From NCBI RefSeq assembly GCF_000617845.2, contig NZ_DF820425.1, positions 3,089,725 through 3,153,724 on the forward strand: a stretch of 64,000 nt of DNA, in the 5' to 3' direction. The stretch's first letter is position 1. Each line of letters starts with the position of its first letter. The translations under genes and the position numbers were made by a program. Under the pieces are notes generated by a model. That model did not search any database. It saw nothing but the letters and a program-made list of their open reading frames with translations, and had not been told where the DNA came from. The DNA is from Bradyrhizobium sp. DOA9. Lineage in GTDB: Bacteria; Pseudomonadota; Alphaproteobacteria; Rhizobiales; Xanthobacteraceae. Positions 52,561-62,181 of the stretch are shown here, piece by piece.

Positions 52561-54402
52561 CTAGATCGCCCGCAGCCCTTCCTTGGGCATCTCCCGGATC
52601 AGCGCATCGATGTCACTCTGCTCCAGCGTCTCCTTCTCGAGCAGCTTCTTTGCGGCGCGGTCCAGGATCGGCCGCCGGGTGGTCAGGATGCCCTGGGTGC
52701 GCTGGAAGACCTGGTCGACGATGGCTTTCACCTCGTGGTCGACGGCGGCGGCGGTCTCTTCGGCATAGTCGCGCTCGCGTGTCGGATAGGGGCGGTCAGG
52801 GCCGGCCAGGAAGTTGCCGGGATCGCGCTCATAGGCGACGCTGCCCAGACGCTCCGACATGCCGTAGCGCGTCACCATGCTGCGGGCGATGTCGGTGACG
52901 CGGCGTAGGTCGTCCGCCGCACCGGTCGACAAGTGCCCGAACACGATCAGTTCCGCGGCGCGGCCGCCGAGCAGCACCGCCATCTTGTTCTCCAGCTCCT
53001 CCTTGGTCATCAGGAACCGGTCCTCGATCGGCCGCTGGATGGTGTAGCCGAGCGCGCCGACGCCGCGCGGGATGATCGAGACCTTGTGCACGGGGTCGGT
53101 CCCCGGCAGCGACAGCGCGACGAGGGCGTGCCCCATCTCATGATAGGCGACGATCTCGCGCTCCCTCGGGTTGAGCAGGCGATTGCGTTTCTCCAGGCCC
53201 GCGATCATGCGCTCGACCGCATTGTTGAAATCGCTCATGGTCACGGCTTCGGCCCCGCGTCGCGTCGCCAGCAGCGCGGCTTCGTTGACGAGATTGGCGA
53301 GGTCGGCGCCGGTGAAACCAGGGGTGAGCGCGGCAACGGCGTCTGCGTCGACATTCTCGGCGAGGCGCACCTTCTTCATGTGCACCTTGAGGATCTCGAT
53401 GCGGCCCTTCTTGTCGGGCCGGTCGACCAGCACCTGGCGGTCGAAGCGGCCGGCGCGGAGCAGGGCGGGATCGAGGATCTCGGGCCGGTTGGTGGCGGCG
53501 AGGATGACGAGGCCCGAGCGCGAATCGAAGCCGTCGAGCTCGACGAGCAGCTGGTTGAGCGTCTGCTCCTTCTCGTCATGGCCGCCGGCGAACGGACCGA
53601 TGCCGCGGGCACGGCCGAGCGCGTCGAGCTCGTCGATGAAGATGATGGCGGGCGCCTTGTCGTGCGCCTGCTGGAACAGGTCTCGCACCCGCGCCGCGCC
53701 GACGCCGACGAACATCTCGACGAACTCCGAGCCGGAGATCGAGAAGAACGGCACTTTCGCTTCGCCCGCCACGGCCTTGGCCAGCAAGGTCTTGCCTGTG
53801 CCCGGCGGCCCGACCAGCAGCACGCCTTTCGGCATGCGGCCGCCGAGGCGGCCATAATCGGTCGGGTTCTTCAGGAAATCGACGACCTCGCGCAGCTCGT
53901 CCTTGGCCTCGTCCACACCCGCGACGTCGGCAAAAGTGACGCCGGTGTTGGATTCGACGTAGACCTTGGCCTTGCTCTTGCCGATCGCCATCAGCCCGCC
54001 GCCGATCCCGCCTCCTTCGGCCATGCGGCGGCCGATGTACCACCAGACGCCGAAGAACAGCAGCACCGGCATGACCCACGACAGCAGGTCGCGCAGAAAC
54101 GTGCTCTCGATCTGCCCGGTGAAGCGCACGTTGTGCTTCTCGAGCTCCTGGGCGACGTCCTGGTCGACGCGCGTGGTGACGAACTGCTTCTGGCCGCCGG
54201 GCAGCGGCTCCTTCAACGTGCCCTGCAAGGTGCGGTCGGAGATGCCGACCGCCTCGACTTTCCCTTGCCGCAGCAATTGCTGATATTCGCTGTAGGGGAT
54301 CACGGCGATCTGGTGCGCCGCCGAGATCAGATACTGAATCAGGAAGACCGCGAAGATCGCGGCAATGGCATATCCGAGATTGAAACGGGTGTTCTTGTTC
54401 AT
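52561..54402 (-). CDS. ftsH: ATP-dependent zinc metalloprotease FtsH
   Basis: A 613-residue membrane AAA protease. It has an N-terminal membrane helix (about 10-30), a periplasmic domain, a second helix (about 105-125), the AAA domain with GPPGTGKT and [11 protein letters not shown], the second region of homology [20 protein letters not shown], and the peptidase with zinc motif HEMGH. In E. coli, FtsH degrades sigma-32, so its place next to an rpoH gene is notable. The start at 54402 ([10 protein letters not shown]) is typical; the upstream ATG adds 32 basic residues. The C-terminal tail is short, consistent with a secondary copy. Confidence 0.95.
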   Translation of the reverse strand: MNKNTRFNLGYAIAAIFAVFLIQYLISAAHQIAVIPYSEYQQLLRQGKVEAVGISDRTLQGTLKEPLPGGQKQFVTTRVDQDVAQELEKHNVRFTGQIESTFLRDLLSWVMPVLLFFGVWWYIGRRMAEGGGIGGGLMAIGKSKAKVYVESNTGVTFADVAGVDEAKDELREVVDFLKNPTDYGRLGGRMPKGVLLVGPPGTGKTLLAKAVAGEAKVPFFSISGSEFVEMFVGVGAARVRDLFQQAHDKAPAIIFIDELDALGRARGIGPFAGGHDEKEQTLNQLLVELDGFDSRSGLVILAATNRPEILDPALLRAGRFDRQVLVDRPDKKGRIEILKVHMKKVRLAENVDADAVAALTPGFTGADLANLVNEAALLATRRGAEAVTMSDFNNAVERMIAGLEKRNRLLNPREREIVAYHEMGHALVALSLPGTDPVHKVSIIPRGVGALGYTIQRPIEDRFLMTKEELENKMAVLLGGRAAELIVFGHLSTGAADDLRRVTDIARSMVTRYGMSERLGSVAYERDPGNFLAGPDRPYPTRERDYAEETAAAVDHEVKAIVDQVFQRTQGILTTRRPILDRAAKKLLEKETLEQSDIDALIREMPKEGLRAI

Positions 54403-54615
54403 GCGGAGACCAGATCCGATCGTGTTACGCGGGCCGGGCTGACGTCGAGGCGCATCTTGGCGCGCTCGCTCGGGCCCGGTGCGCGTCCGGACCTGCATCG
54501 CCTCGACAAAACTTCTCCTGGTGCCATCGGTTCCAGCCGTCCCGAACGCGCGTCGGGTGAGGGGCGCCTCGCACGCGGCGCGCCGTGCTCAGACGATCGA
54601 GGTGCCAGCAGCGAG

Positions 54616-54645
54616 AAGGCCCGGCTGCAGGCCGGGCCTTTGCTT
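54616..54645. terminator. bidirectional terminator hairpin at the 5' exon of the group II intron
   Basis: A 10-bp perfect stem (AAGGCCCGGC/GCCGGGCCTT) with a TGCAG loop. On the minus strand the arm is followed by more GC-rich sequence; on the plus strand by TGCTT. It probably ended the gene now at 56587-56868, from which it is separated by the intron. Confidence 0.7.
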
Positions 54646-55125
54646 GGGTGCGCCAGGCATGGCGCGGAGCGCCGTGACTGGCGCGATTTGACCGGAGTGG
54701 TGTCCGGTCGATGACTTGGAGGTGAAAGTCCTCTACGGACCCAGGTGATGGGAACCGTTAGCCGAACAGCAAGGGCGTCGTCGCGAGGCGGGGTCTGAAG
54801 GAAGCTGTAAGCAAAGTGCCGGCCTGACGAACAGCCAGCGCATAGGAGGCGTCCGCGTCCGGGCGAGGGAGCCCAAACTCTCGAAGCCCGATATCACCCG
54901 GAGGGTGCGGCCGTAGATGCGACAGGTATATGGCACGAAGGTCACGCGACTGACCCTGGGAGGTCTGTCATCCTGCCCCCCGGGAACGGGTGTGCTACCG
55001 GCGCCGCAAGACGTCGGGATGGGGCGGCAGAAGTCAGCAGAGGCCGTAGTAGCTGGCAGCACCAAGCCGGCGAAGGGCCGAACGTCGAGTACCGGAGGAG
55101 GCCGGTCTGTCGATGATGATAGCAG

Positions 55126-56511
55126 ATGCAGACGATGGCGCTGAGATGCGTCATGCCCGCTCCGAGGGCAGCGGCCGGAAGCCGCCAGAGCAGGAGATGG
55201 GTGCATCAAACATCACGGCAAGATCGCAACTTCCCTCCGGAGGTGGAAGTGCGGTTGATGGAGAAGATTGTCAGCCGTGCGAACATGATGGCGGCCTACC
55301 AACGGGTGATGGCGAACAAGGGCGCCGCGGGCATTGATCGGATGACCGTGGAGCAGTTGCAGCCGCACCTGAAGGATCATTGGCCGCGCATCAGAGAAGA
55401 ACTGCTGGAAGGCCGCTACCGGCCGCAGCCGGTGCGCGGGGTGGAAATCCCCAAGCCCGGCGGAGGAATGCGCCAACTGGGCATCCCGACGGTGGTGGAC
55501 CGGCTGATCCAGCAGGCGATGCATCAGGTGCTGATGCCGCTGTTCGATCCAGGCTTCTCCAAAGCCTCGTACGGCTTCCGTCCGGGGCGCAGCGCGCACG
55601 ATGCGGTGCTTGCCGCGCGAGCGCATGTGGCCGCAGGCCGACGCTTCGTCGTCGACCTCGATCTGGAGAAGTTCTTCGACCGGGTGAACCATGACGTGCT
55701 GATGGCACGGGTGGCGCGCCGGGTTGCAGACAGACGGGTGCTGCGGTTGATCCGCCGCTACCTGCAGGCTGGATTGATGACGGGCGGGGTCGCAACGGTA
55801 CGGAGCGAGGGCACGCCGCAGGGCGGCCCCCTGTCACCGCTGTTGTCGAACATCCTGCTCGACGATCTGGACAAGGAACTCGAGCGACGAGGCCACGCCT
55901 TCTGCCGCTACGCCGACGACTGCAACATCTATGTGCGGACGCGGCGGGCCGGTGAGCGGGTGATGGCATCGATCACGCGATTCCTGACCGAGCGGCTGCG
56001 GCTCAAGGTCAACGAAGCGAAGAGCGCGGTTGATCGCCCCTGGGTGCGGACCTTCCTCGGCTACACCATGACCGCTCACAAGCAACCGCGCCTTCGGGTG
56101 GCGGCCAAAAGCGTGACGCGGCTGCGGAGCAAGCTGAAGATGACACTGCGCCAAGGGCGTGGACGAACACTGGCATCGACCGTCAAAACCCTGACCCCGA
56201 TCCTGCGCGGCTGGTTACAATACTTCCGGCTGGCGCAGGCTAAAGGGGTGTTCGAGGAGCTCGACGGTTGGATGCGGCGCAAATTGCGCTGTGTCCTCTG
56301 GCGTCAGTGGAAACGACCACGGACACGCTGTAAACGCTTGATGCAACGCGGGCTCGATCCGGAGCGAGCATGGCGGTCGGCTTACAACGGCCACGGCCCT
56401 TGGTGGAATGCCGGGGCCAGCCACATGAACGACGCCTATCGCGCCGCCTTCTTCACCCAACTCGGTCTGCCGTCCCTCATCGGGCTGCACCGCCATCTCA
56501 ATCGTGCTTGA
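55126..56511 (+). CDS. ltrA: group II intron reverse transcriptase/maturase
   Basis: Up to 461 residues. The RT domain has IPKPGGGMRQLGIPTVVDR, YGFRPGRSAHDA, DLDLEKFFDRVNHD, GTPQGGPLSPLLSNI and the catalytic RYADDCNIYV (YADD). The maturase X domain follows (LRGWLQYFRLAQAKGVFEELDGW split around residue 365). It ends without an HNH endonuclease domain, normal for class C. It looks intact, so the intron may be active. The true start may be internal (an ATG near 55258 gives MEKIVSRANM); the first 44 residues are of low quality. Confidence 0.93.
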   Translation: MQTMALRCVMPAPRAAAGSRQSRRWVHQTSRQDRNFPPEVEVRLMEKIVSRANMMAAYQRVMANKGAAGIDRMTVEQLQPHLKDHWPRIREELLEGRYRPQPVRGVEIPKPGGGMRQLGIPTVVDRLIQQAMHQVLMPLFDPGFSKASYGFRPGRSAHDAVLAARAHVAAGRRFVVDLDLEKFFDRVNHDVLMARVARRVADRRVLRLIRRYLQAGLMTGGVATVRSEGTPQGGPLSPLLSNILLDDLDKELERRGHAFCRYADDCNIYVRTRRAGERVMASITRFLTERLRLKVNEAKSAVDRPWVRTFLGYTMTAHKQPRLRVAAKSVTRLRSKLKMTLRQGRGRTLASTVKTLTPILRGWLQYFRLAQAKGVFEELDGWMRRKLRCVLWRQWKRPRTRCKRLMQRGLDPERAWRSAYNGHGPWWNAGASHMNDAYRAAFFTQLGLPSLIGLHRHLNRA

Positions 56512-56512
56512 C

Positions 56513-56584
56513 GAACCGCCGTATACGGAACCGTACGTACGGTGGTGTGGGAGGGGGAAGCCGCAAGGCTTCCTCCTACCCGAT
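56513..56584 (+). ncRNA. group II intron domains V and VI
   Basis: Domain V at 56513-56548 forms the catalytic hairpin with GAACCGCCGTATAC opposite GTACGTACGGTGGTGT; the CGC triad is at 56517-56519. Domain VI, 56549-56584, is a long stem (GGGAGGGGGAAGCC-GCAA-GGCTTCCTCCTACCC) that would carry the branch-point A near its 3' side. The 3' splice site is predicted after CGAT. Confidence 0.75.
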
Positions 56585-56586
56585 GC

Positions 56587-56868
56587 TCACCAGGGATACC
56601 AGTAAGGATATGCCGCCGGATAATACCGGACGGTCCGATAATATCGGGGCCCGTAATAATATCGCGGCGGACCATAGACCGGCGCATAATAGACCGGAGA
56701 TGCGGCCGCGGCAGCCAGCGCTCCGGTGAACAGGCCGAGCGCGACAGCCGGACCGATGCCCGGACCTCCCCAGTGATGATGATGGCCCCGCCAATGGGCC
56801 GAAGCCGGCGCAACCGTTCCGATGAGGAGCGTTGCTGCCGCGGCGATTGCAAGAGCAAGCTTTCTCAT
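56587..56868 (-). CDS. small exported Tyr/Gly/His-rich protein
   Basis: A 93-residue protein with a signal peptide (MRKLALAIAAAATLLIGTV ending ASA) and a mature part that starts HWRGHHHHWGGPGIG, then a hydrophobic stretch and a Tyr/Pro-rich end (YYGPRYYRTVRYYPAAYPYW). This pattern is common among small rhizobial exported proteins of unknown function. GAGGGA precedes the ATG. The group II intron sits 2 nt beyond its stop codon, splitting the gene from its likely terminator. Confidence 0.8.
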   Translation of the reverse strand: MRKLALAIAAAATLLIGTVAPASAHWRGHHHHWGGPGIGPAVALGLFTGALAAAAASPVYYAPVYGPPRYYYGPRYYRTVRYYPAAYPYWYPW

Positions 56869-57034
56869 GTGACTTCCCTCGAGTGCACGCCCGCGCAAGC
56901 GGCGGGCCTTTCGATCCTTTGCATGAGTTCGTTTCGCCGGACACATGGCCCGGCAGCGTCTGAAGTTAGGATTGGAGAGGACGACTTCAAGTCTCGGCAA
57001 GCCCCTCGCGGAGCCGACGTTTGGTCGCAGTGCC

Positions 57035-57526
57035 CTAGCTCAATGCCTCCGAGAGCTTGTGCATCGCCCGGTCGAGCACCTTCGCCTCCTCGGGCGTCAG
57101 CACGCCGAGCAGCTCCGTCTCCCGCGCCAGCGCCAGCGGCACGATCTTGCGATAGAGCGCGCGGCCGGCCGGCGTCAGCGAGACGATCAGCTCGCGCCGG
57201 TCGTCGGGGTGGTGCTTGCGGCTCGCGATGCCGCGCGCCTGAAGTCCCTGGACGGCGCGGCTGACCTGCATCTTGTCGAGCGTCGTCGAGGGACCGATCT
57301 CCTTGGTCGCAATTTCCCGGCGTGCGCCGAGAATGGCAAGCACGCGCCATTCCTGCCGCGTCAGCGCAAAGCGCTCGGAATAGACCTCGGCAATGGCCAG
57401 CGACACCTGCTCGGCGAGGCGCGCAAGCCGGTACGGAAAATAGTGCTGCAGGTCGAGCTCGCGCCCATTCTGCGCCGTGACGCGCTCGGTCGCCTCCCTG
57501 CGCCGCACCTCACCCGAACGTCCCAT
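57035..57526 (-). CDS. MarR-family transcriptional regulator
   Basis: A 163-residue winged-helix regulator. The DNA-binding part is LTRQEWRVLAILGAR..IATKEIGPSTTLDKMQVSRAVQGLQARGIASR with the wing HPDDRRELIVSLTPAGRAL. The start MGRSGEVRRRE at 57526 fits the family length. It is divergent from the VOC/monooxygenase operon (126 bp between the start codons), so it is the likely local regulator, probably responding to an aromatic acid. Confidence 0.9.
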   Translation of the reverse strand: MGRSGEVRRREATERVTAQNGRELDLQHYFPYRLARLAEQVSLAIAEVYSERFALTRQEWRVLAILGARREIATKEIGPSTTLDKMQVSRAVQGLQARGIASRKHHPDDRRELIVSLTPAGRALYRKIVPLALARETELLGVLTPEEAKVLDRAMHKLSEALS

Positions 57527-57575
57527 CACGCCATGTCCGCCCCGCCGATCCACCCGGCAGATTTGTCCGCGCCGG

Positions 57576-57589
57576 TTGATCCGGATCAA
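57576..57589. promoter_or_regulatory. FNR/FixK-type box between marR-like and VOC genes
   Basis: The perfect palindrome TTGATCCGGATCAA, identical to those at 6033 and 37840. It lies 64 bp upstream of the VOC gene and 50 bp upstream of the divergent MarR gene. The inverted repeat could instead be a MarR operator, but the exact match at two unrelated loci favours a global FNR/FixK protein. Confidence 0.6.
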
Positions 57590-57652
57590 ATCCAGGAAAT
57601 AGTAACATCTGATACCAATTTCGCAACCGAGAAGCCCAGGGAACGAAACACC

Positions 57653-58195
57653 ATGAAGATCGAGAAGATCCATCACGTCGCCTATCGCTGCGTCGATGCC
57701 AAGGCCACCGTCGAGTTCTACAAGAAGGTCATGAACATGGATCTTCTCGGCGCCATCGCCGAGGACCGGGTGCCGTCGACCAAGGCGCCGGATCCCTACA
57801 TGCACATCTTCCTCGATGCCGGCGGCGGCAACATCCTCGCCTTTTTCGAGCTGCCGAACTCCCCGCCGATGGGCCGCGATCCCAACACGCCCGATTGGAC
57901 CCAGCACATCGCCTTCCAGGTCAAGGACCTCGCCGAGCTCGAAGAGGCCAAGGCGCGGGCCGAAGCCGCCGGCCTCGACGTCGTCGGCGTCACCGACCAC
58001 ACCATCTTCAAGTCGATCTATTTCCGCGATCCCAGCGGCCATCGCCTGGAGATCGCGGCCTGGACCGCGACGCCCGAGCAGATCGAGCGCATGAAATCGG
58101 TCGCGCACGAGATGGTCGAGGAATGGTCGCGCACCAAGCGCCCGCCGCGCCACACCGCCTGGATGCACGAGAAGGAGTTCGCGGACGCGCGTTGA
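57653..58195 (+). CDS. VOC-family (glyoxalase/dioxygenase-like) protein
   Basis: A 180-residue single VOC-type protein: MKIEKIHHVAYRCVDAKATV (metal His near residue 8), YMHIFLDAGGGNILAFFEL, WTQHIAFQV and IYFRDPSGHRLEIAAW, which give the usual His/His/Glu ligand set. It is the first gene of an operon with an FAD monooxygenase 28 bp downstream, so a ring-cleavage or isomerase step of aromatic breakdown is likely. Confidence 0.9.
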   Translation: MKIEKIHHVAYRCVDAKATVEFYKKVMNMDLLGAIAEDRVPSTKAPDPYMHIFLDAGGGNILAFFELPNSPPMGRDPNTPDWTQHIAFQVKDLAELEEAKARAEAAGLDVVGVTDHTIFKSIYFRDPSGHRLEIAAWTATPEQIERMKSVAHEMVEEWSRTKRPPRHTAWMHEKEFADAR

Positions 58196-58223
58196 TCCCC
58201 GACCCGTGCATCAGGAAACGAAC

Positions 58224-59861
58224 ATGACCAGCTACATCTATCCGAAGTTCGGCTATCGGCGGTCCCGGGAGCAGGCCGATGGCATCGTGACGCGGCATCC
58301 AATCGTGGTGGTCGGCGCGGGCCCGATCGGCCTCACTGCGGCGCTCGACTGCGCGGCACGCGGCCAGCCGGTCGTGGTGCTCGACGACAACGACACCGTC
58401 TCGATCGGCTCGCGCGCGGTGTGCTACGCCAAGCGTCCGCTGGAGATCTGGGACCGTCTCGGTTGCGCCGCGCCCATGGTCGAGCGCGGCGTCAGCTGGA
58501 AGGTCGGCAAGGTGTTCTTCCGCGACCAGCTGTCCTACCAGTTCGATCTGCTGCCGGAAGCCGACCACCAATGGCCGGCCATGATCAATCTGCAGCAATA
58601 TCATCTCGAGGAGATGCTGGTCGCCAAGTGCCGCGCCAATCCGCTGATCGAGCTGCGCTGGAAGCACCGCCTCATCAGCCTCAAGCAGGCCGCCGACCAC
58701 GCGAGCCTGGCGGTGGAAACGCCCGACGGCATCTTCACCATGGAGGCGCAATGGGTGATCGCCTGTGACGGCGCCAATTCCGACGTGCGCAAGATGGTGG
58801 GCGCCGAATTCACGGGACAGTTCTTCCAGGACCGTTTCCTGATCGCCGACGTCGCCATGAAGGCGGATTTCCCGACCGAGCGCTGGTTCTGGTTCGATCC
58901 GCCGTTCCATCCCGGCCAGTCCGTGCTGCTGCACCGGCAGGCCGACAACATCTGGCGCATCGATTTCCAGCTCGGCTGGGACGCCGATCCCGAGCAGGAA
59001 AAGCGGCCGGAGCGGGTGATCCCGCGCATCCGCGCCATGCTCGGCGAGGACACCGAGTTCGCGCTGGAATGGGTCTCGATCTATCAGTTCGCCTGCCGGC
59101 GCATCGACAATTTCCGGCAAGGCAGGGTGCTGTTCGCCGGCGATGCCGCCCATCAGGTCTCGCCGTTCGGCGCCCGCGGCGCCAATACCGGCGTCCAGGA
59201 CATCGACAATCTCGCCTGGAAGCTCGCGATGGTGCTGCGCGGCGAAGCCTCGGAAGCGTTGCTCGACAGCTATCACGAGGAGCGCGCCCATGCCGCGGAC
59301 GACAACATCCTGAACTCGACGCGGGCCACCGATTTCATCACGCCAAAGACGAAGCCCAGCCGCTATTTCCGCGACGCGGTGCTGGAGCTCGCCCGGCATC
59401 ACGGCTTTGCGCGGCCGCTGGTCAACAGCGGAAGGCTCTCGACGCCGACCCCCTATCTGACCTCGGCGCTCAACACGCCCGACGGCGACGCGGTGCCAGG
59501 GCCCATGCGGCCTGGCACGAATGCAGCCGATGCGCCGATCGCGGTGGATGGCAGGCCGTCCTGGTTCCTGCATTGTCTCGGCGATGGCTTCACAATCGTC
59601 GCCTTCGGCGAGGTGAGCGACAAGACCGAGATCCGGGTGGGTCCGTTCGCGGCCAAGCTGATCATCGTCGGCCGCGACATCGAGGATCCCACGGGTCTGC
59701 TCGCGCAGCGTTACGGTGCTTCGCCCGGGACCACGTATGTGTTCCGCCCCGATCAATATGTCGCGGCGCGCTGGAGCGGCTTCGACGAGGCGGAGATCAC
59801 CGAGGCGGTGCTGCGCGCCGCCGGCCACGACACTGCCGACCGGACGGAGCTTGCGGCATGA
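58224..59861 (+). CDS. FAD-dependent aromatic monooxygenase (PheA/TfdB-like)
   Basis: A 545-residue flavoprotein hydroxylase. It has the FAD-binding GxGxxG (VVVGAGPIGLTAAL, residues about 29-42), the middle DG motif ACDGANSDVRK and the second FAD motif GDAAHQVSPFGARGANTGVQD. A C-terminal thioredoxin-like domain (about 440-540) resembles that of phenol and 3-hydroxyphenylpropionate hydroxylases. The substrate is probably a phenolic acid. It overlaps the DUF2783 gene by 4 nt (ATGA). Confidence 0.92.
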   Translation: MTSYIYPKFGYRRSREQADGIVTRHPIVVVGAGPIGLTAALDCAARGQPVVVLDDNDTVSIGSRAVCYAKRPLEIWDRLGCAAPMVERGVSWKVGKVFFRDQLSYQFDLLPEADHQWPAMINLQQYHLEEMLVAKCRANPLIELRWKHRLISLKQAADHASLAVETPDGIFTMEAQWVIACDGANSDVRKMVGAEFTGQFFQDRFLIADVAMKADFPTERWFWFDPPFHPGQSVLLHRQADNIWRIDFQLGWDADPEQEKRPERVIPRIRAMLGEDTEFALEWVSIYQFACRRIDNFRQGRVLFAGDAAHQVSPFGARGANTGVQDIDNLAWKLAMVLRGEASEALLDSYHEERAHAADDNILNSTRATDFITPKTKPSRYFRDAVLELARHHGFARPLVNSGRLSTPTPYLTSALNTPDGDAVPGPMRPGTNAADAPIAVDGRPSWFLHCLGDGFTIVAFGEVSDKTEIRVGPFAAKLIIVGRDIEDPTGLLAQRYGASPGTTYVFRPDQYVAARWSGFDEAEITEAVLRAAGHDTADRTELAA

Positions 59862-60049
59862 CGCTCAACCTGGCACCGAACATCACCGACCCCGACGACT
59901 TCTACGCCGAGCTGATCGACAGCCAGCGCGATCTCGATGAGGAGCAGGCGCTGCGCATGAACGCCCGGCTGATCCTCCTTCTCGCCAATCACATCGGCGA
60001 CCGCAAGGTGCTCACCGAGGCGATCGGCTGCGCCCGCGCCGGCGGCTAG
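59858..60049 (+). CDS. DUF2783-type small protein
   Basis: A 63-residue protein: MTLNLAPNITDPDDFYAELI, LDEEQALRMNARLILLLANHIGD split after residue 43, ending IGCARAGG. It matches the DUF2783 family, which is often found beside FAD-dependent aromatic hydroxylases. It is translationally coupled to the monooxygenase gene, so it may be a small helper of that enzyme. Confidence 0.85.
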   Translation: MTLNLAPNITDPDDFYAELIDSQRDLDEEQALRMNARLILLLANHIGDRKVLTEAIGCARAGG

Positions 60050-60179
60050 CGGCGTAAATTCCGCCTGACAGACAGAGGAGGTCGCGCGAAGGTCGCCGGC
60101 GGCAAAGCCCCATGCTTGCCGCGACCTTGCCGTGGCAGCCAGTCCCTGTAATCTCTCGGAAACAACAGGGAAGGGTGCG

Positions 60180-61367
60180 ATGGGAGGAGTCCTGGAGGGC
60201 GTGCGCGTGCTCGATTTCGGGCGTTACATCGCCGGGCCCTATTGCGCCACATTGCTGGCCGAGTTCGGGGCCGAGGTCATCCGGGTCGAGAAGCGCGACG
60301 GCAGCGAGGATCGGTTCGTCGCGCCGGTGGGTGCAGGCGGCGAGGGCGCGCTGTTCCTCCAGGTCAATCGCAACAAGAAGAGCATCACGCTCGATCCGAT
60401 GAAGGCCGAAGGCCAGGAGGTGATGCGCCGCCTGGTCGCGACCGCGGACGTCGTGGTCGCCAATCTGCCGCCGCAGACCCTGCGTGCGATGAAGCTCGAT
60501 TACGACTCGCTGAAGGCGATCAAGCCGGACATCATCCTGACCACGGCGACCGCGTTCGGCGGGCCGGGCCCGTGGTCCGACCGCGTCGGTTTCGACGGCG
60601 TCGGCCAGGTGATGTCTGGTGCGGTCTACATGACGGGTGCGGGCGATCCGCCGTACCGGGCTGCGGTGAACTGGGTCGATTTCGGCACGGCGCTGCACTG
60701 CGCCTTCGGCACGCTCGCCGCGCTGATCGAGCGCGGCAAGTCCGGGCGCGGCCAAATCGTCGAAGGCGCGCTGCTCGCGACCGCTCTGTCCTTCACCAAT
60801 GCCACGCTGATCGAGCAGGCCGTCATCGACGTCAACCGCGTGCCGACGGGCAATCTCGGCCAGACCGCGGCGCCCGCCGACATCTACCGCACCAGGGACG
60901 GCTGGGTGCTGTGCCAGGTTACGGGACATCCGCTGTTCAAGCGCTGGGCGCGGCTGATGGGCGAGGAGGATGTGTGGCTGAACGATCCGCGCTTTGCCGA
61001 CGACATCAGCCGCGGCAACAACGGCCCGCTCATCAGCGAGCGGATGGCGCGCTGGTGCGCCGAACGCACCACGCAGGAGGCCGTCGACACGCTGGGCCAG
61101 GCGATGATCCCTACCGGCCCCGTGCTCTCACCGCAGCAGGCGCTGGATCATCCGCACGTCCGCACCGCCGGCTTCATGCAGGACGTCGACTATCCCGGCC
61201 TGCCGAAGCGGGCGCCGGTTGCCCGCGCCGCGGTGCGGCTGTCGGAAACGCCGGGCGAGATCGCGAGCCGCCCGCCGACGCTCGGCGAGCACACCGATCG
61301 CGTCCTCGCCGAGCTCGGCTATGATGCGGACGAGATCGCCGCGCTTCGGCAGAGCGGGGTCATCTAG
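60180..61367 (+). CDS. CaiB/BaiF-family CoA transferase
   Basis: A 395-residue class III CoA transferase: LEGVRVLDFGRYIAGPYCA, AEVIRVEKRDGSEDR (with the catalytic Asp in the usual EPPxGD-like place less conserved here), FLQVNRNKKSITLD and GRGQIVEGALLATALSF. It transfers CoA between organic acids. The ATG at 60180 is chosen over one 16 codons earlier. It lies 130 bp after the DUF2783 gene and may act in the same pathway. Confidence 0.92.
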   Translation: MGGVLEGVRVLDFGRYIAGPYCATLLAEFGAEVIRVEKRDGSEDRFVAPVGAGGEGALFLQVNRNKKSITLDPMKAEGQEVMRRLVATADVVVANLPPQTLRAMKLDYDSLKAIKPDIILTTATAFGGPGPWSDRVGFDGVGQVMSGAVYMTGAGDPPYRAAVNWVDFGTALHCAFGTLAALIERGKSGRGQIVEGALLATALSFTNATLIEQAVIDVNRVPTGNLGQTAAPADIYRTRDGWVLCQVTGHPLFKRWARLMGEEDVWLNDPRFADDISRGNNGPLISERMARWCAERTTQEAVDTLGQAMIPTGPVLSPQQALDHPHVRTAGFMQDVDYPGLPKRAPVARAAVRLSETPGEIASRPPTLGEHTDRVLAELGYDADEIAALRQSGVI

Positions 61368-61368
61368 C

Positions 61369-62091
61369 TCACAGCAGCTGCTTCAACGCCTTCGCATCGG
61401 TCGGTGCGGCGCTCTTCTGGTCGTTGTCGAAATAGACGTAGACGTCGCAGCCCTGCCGTTTCCACGATTTGATGCGCTTGGCCCATTGCGCCAGCGTGGC
61501 CTTGCTATAGTGCCCGTGGTAGCGCCCGCCCGGTCCGTGCCCGCGCACATAGACGAAATCCGCCGTGCGCCTCCACGGCGCCGGCGCATCATGATGGTCG
61601 GACAGGCAGAGCGAGATGTTCTCTTCAGTCAGCATGCGCAGGATGCGCGGCTGATACCAGCTCGGATGACGGAATTCGAAACTGTAACGCCGCTTCCGCG
61701 ACAGCAGCTTGAAGAACGACGCGAGCCGGTCCGCATTCGCCTCGAATTGCGGCGGCAGCTGGAACAGGATCGGGCCGGCCTTGCCGCCGAGCCTGGCGAT
61801 GCGGTCCTCCAGCAGCTCGAGGCTGTTGACGGAGCGGTCCGACAGGCGCTTCCAGTGCGTGATGAATTTCGACGCCTTCCAGGCGAACACGAAATCGTGC
61901 CCGGTCTGCTCGCGCCATCCCGTCACCGCCTCGGGCGTCGGCGTGCGGTAGAACACCCCGTTCAGCTCGGTGGTGTCGAACTGCCCGGCATAATAGCTGA
62001 GCTGCTGCTTCAGCGTCACGCCCTCGGGGAAGAACGGGCCGCGCCAGGAGGCGTAGTGCCAGCCCGAAGTTCCGATCAGAACGCGCGCCAT
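61369..62091 (-). CDS. DUF72-domain protein
   Basis: A 240-residue TIM-barrel-like protein of the DUF72 family: MARVLIGTSGWHYASWRGPF, FDTTELNGVFYRTPT, FAWKASKFITHWKRL, FQLPPQFEAN, FEFRHPSW and VYVYFDNDQKSAAPTDA. The function is unknown. It converges with the CoA-transferase gene with 1 bp between them. Confidence 0.92.
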   Translation of the reverse strand: MARVLIGTSGWHYASWRGPFFPEGVTLKQQLSYYAGQFDTTELNGVFYRTPTPEAVTGWREQTGHDFVFAWKASKFITHWKRLSDRSVNSLELLEDRIARLGGKAGPILFQLPPQFEANADRLASFFKLLSRKRRYSFEFRHPSWYQPRILRMLTEENISLCLSDHHDAPAPWRRTADFVYVRGHGPGGRYHGHYSKATLAQWAKRIKSWKRQGCDVYVYFDNDQKSAAPTDAKALKQLL

Positions 62092-62181
62092 GTGTCACGT
62101 ACCATCCGTTGCCATTCGCCGGAGGGAACGCCCGTGTAGCCGATACGTTTCTCGTCGGCATCAACGTGAGGACCGGAACCG

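Larger units (their letters stand above)
54674..56584 (+). mobile_element. group II intron, probably class IIC
   Basis: A retroelement of about 1.9 kb. The 5' end is placed at GTGACTGG (54674), 8 nt after the hairpin GCGCCA-GGCA-TGGCGC (54650-54665); domain I follows with TTGGAGGTGAAAGTCCTCTA. The open frame at 55126 encodes the maturase. After it comes domain V (56513-56548, GAACCGCCGTATACGG...GGTGGTGT) and a domain VI hairpin ending CTACCCGAT at 56584. The triad CGC in domain V, rather than AGC, and insertion next to terminator hairpins fit class IIC. The 5' boundary is uncertain by about 25 nt; GTGGTGTCC at 54698 is the other option. Confidence 0.85.
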
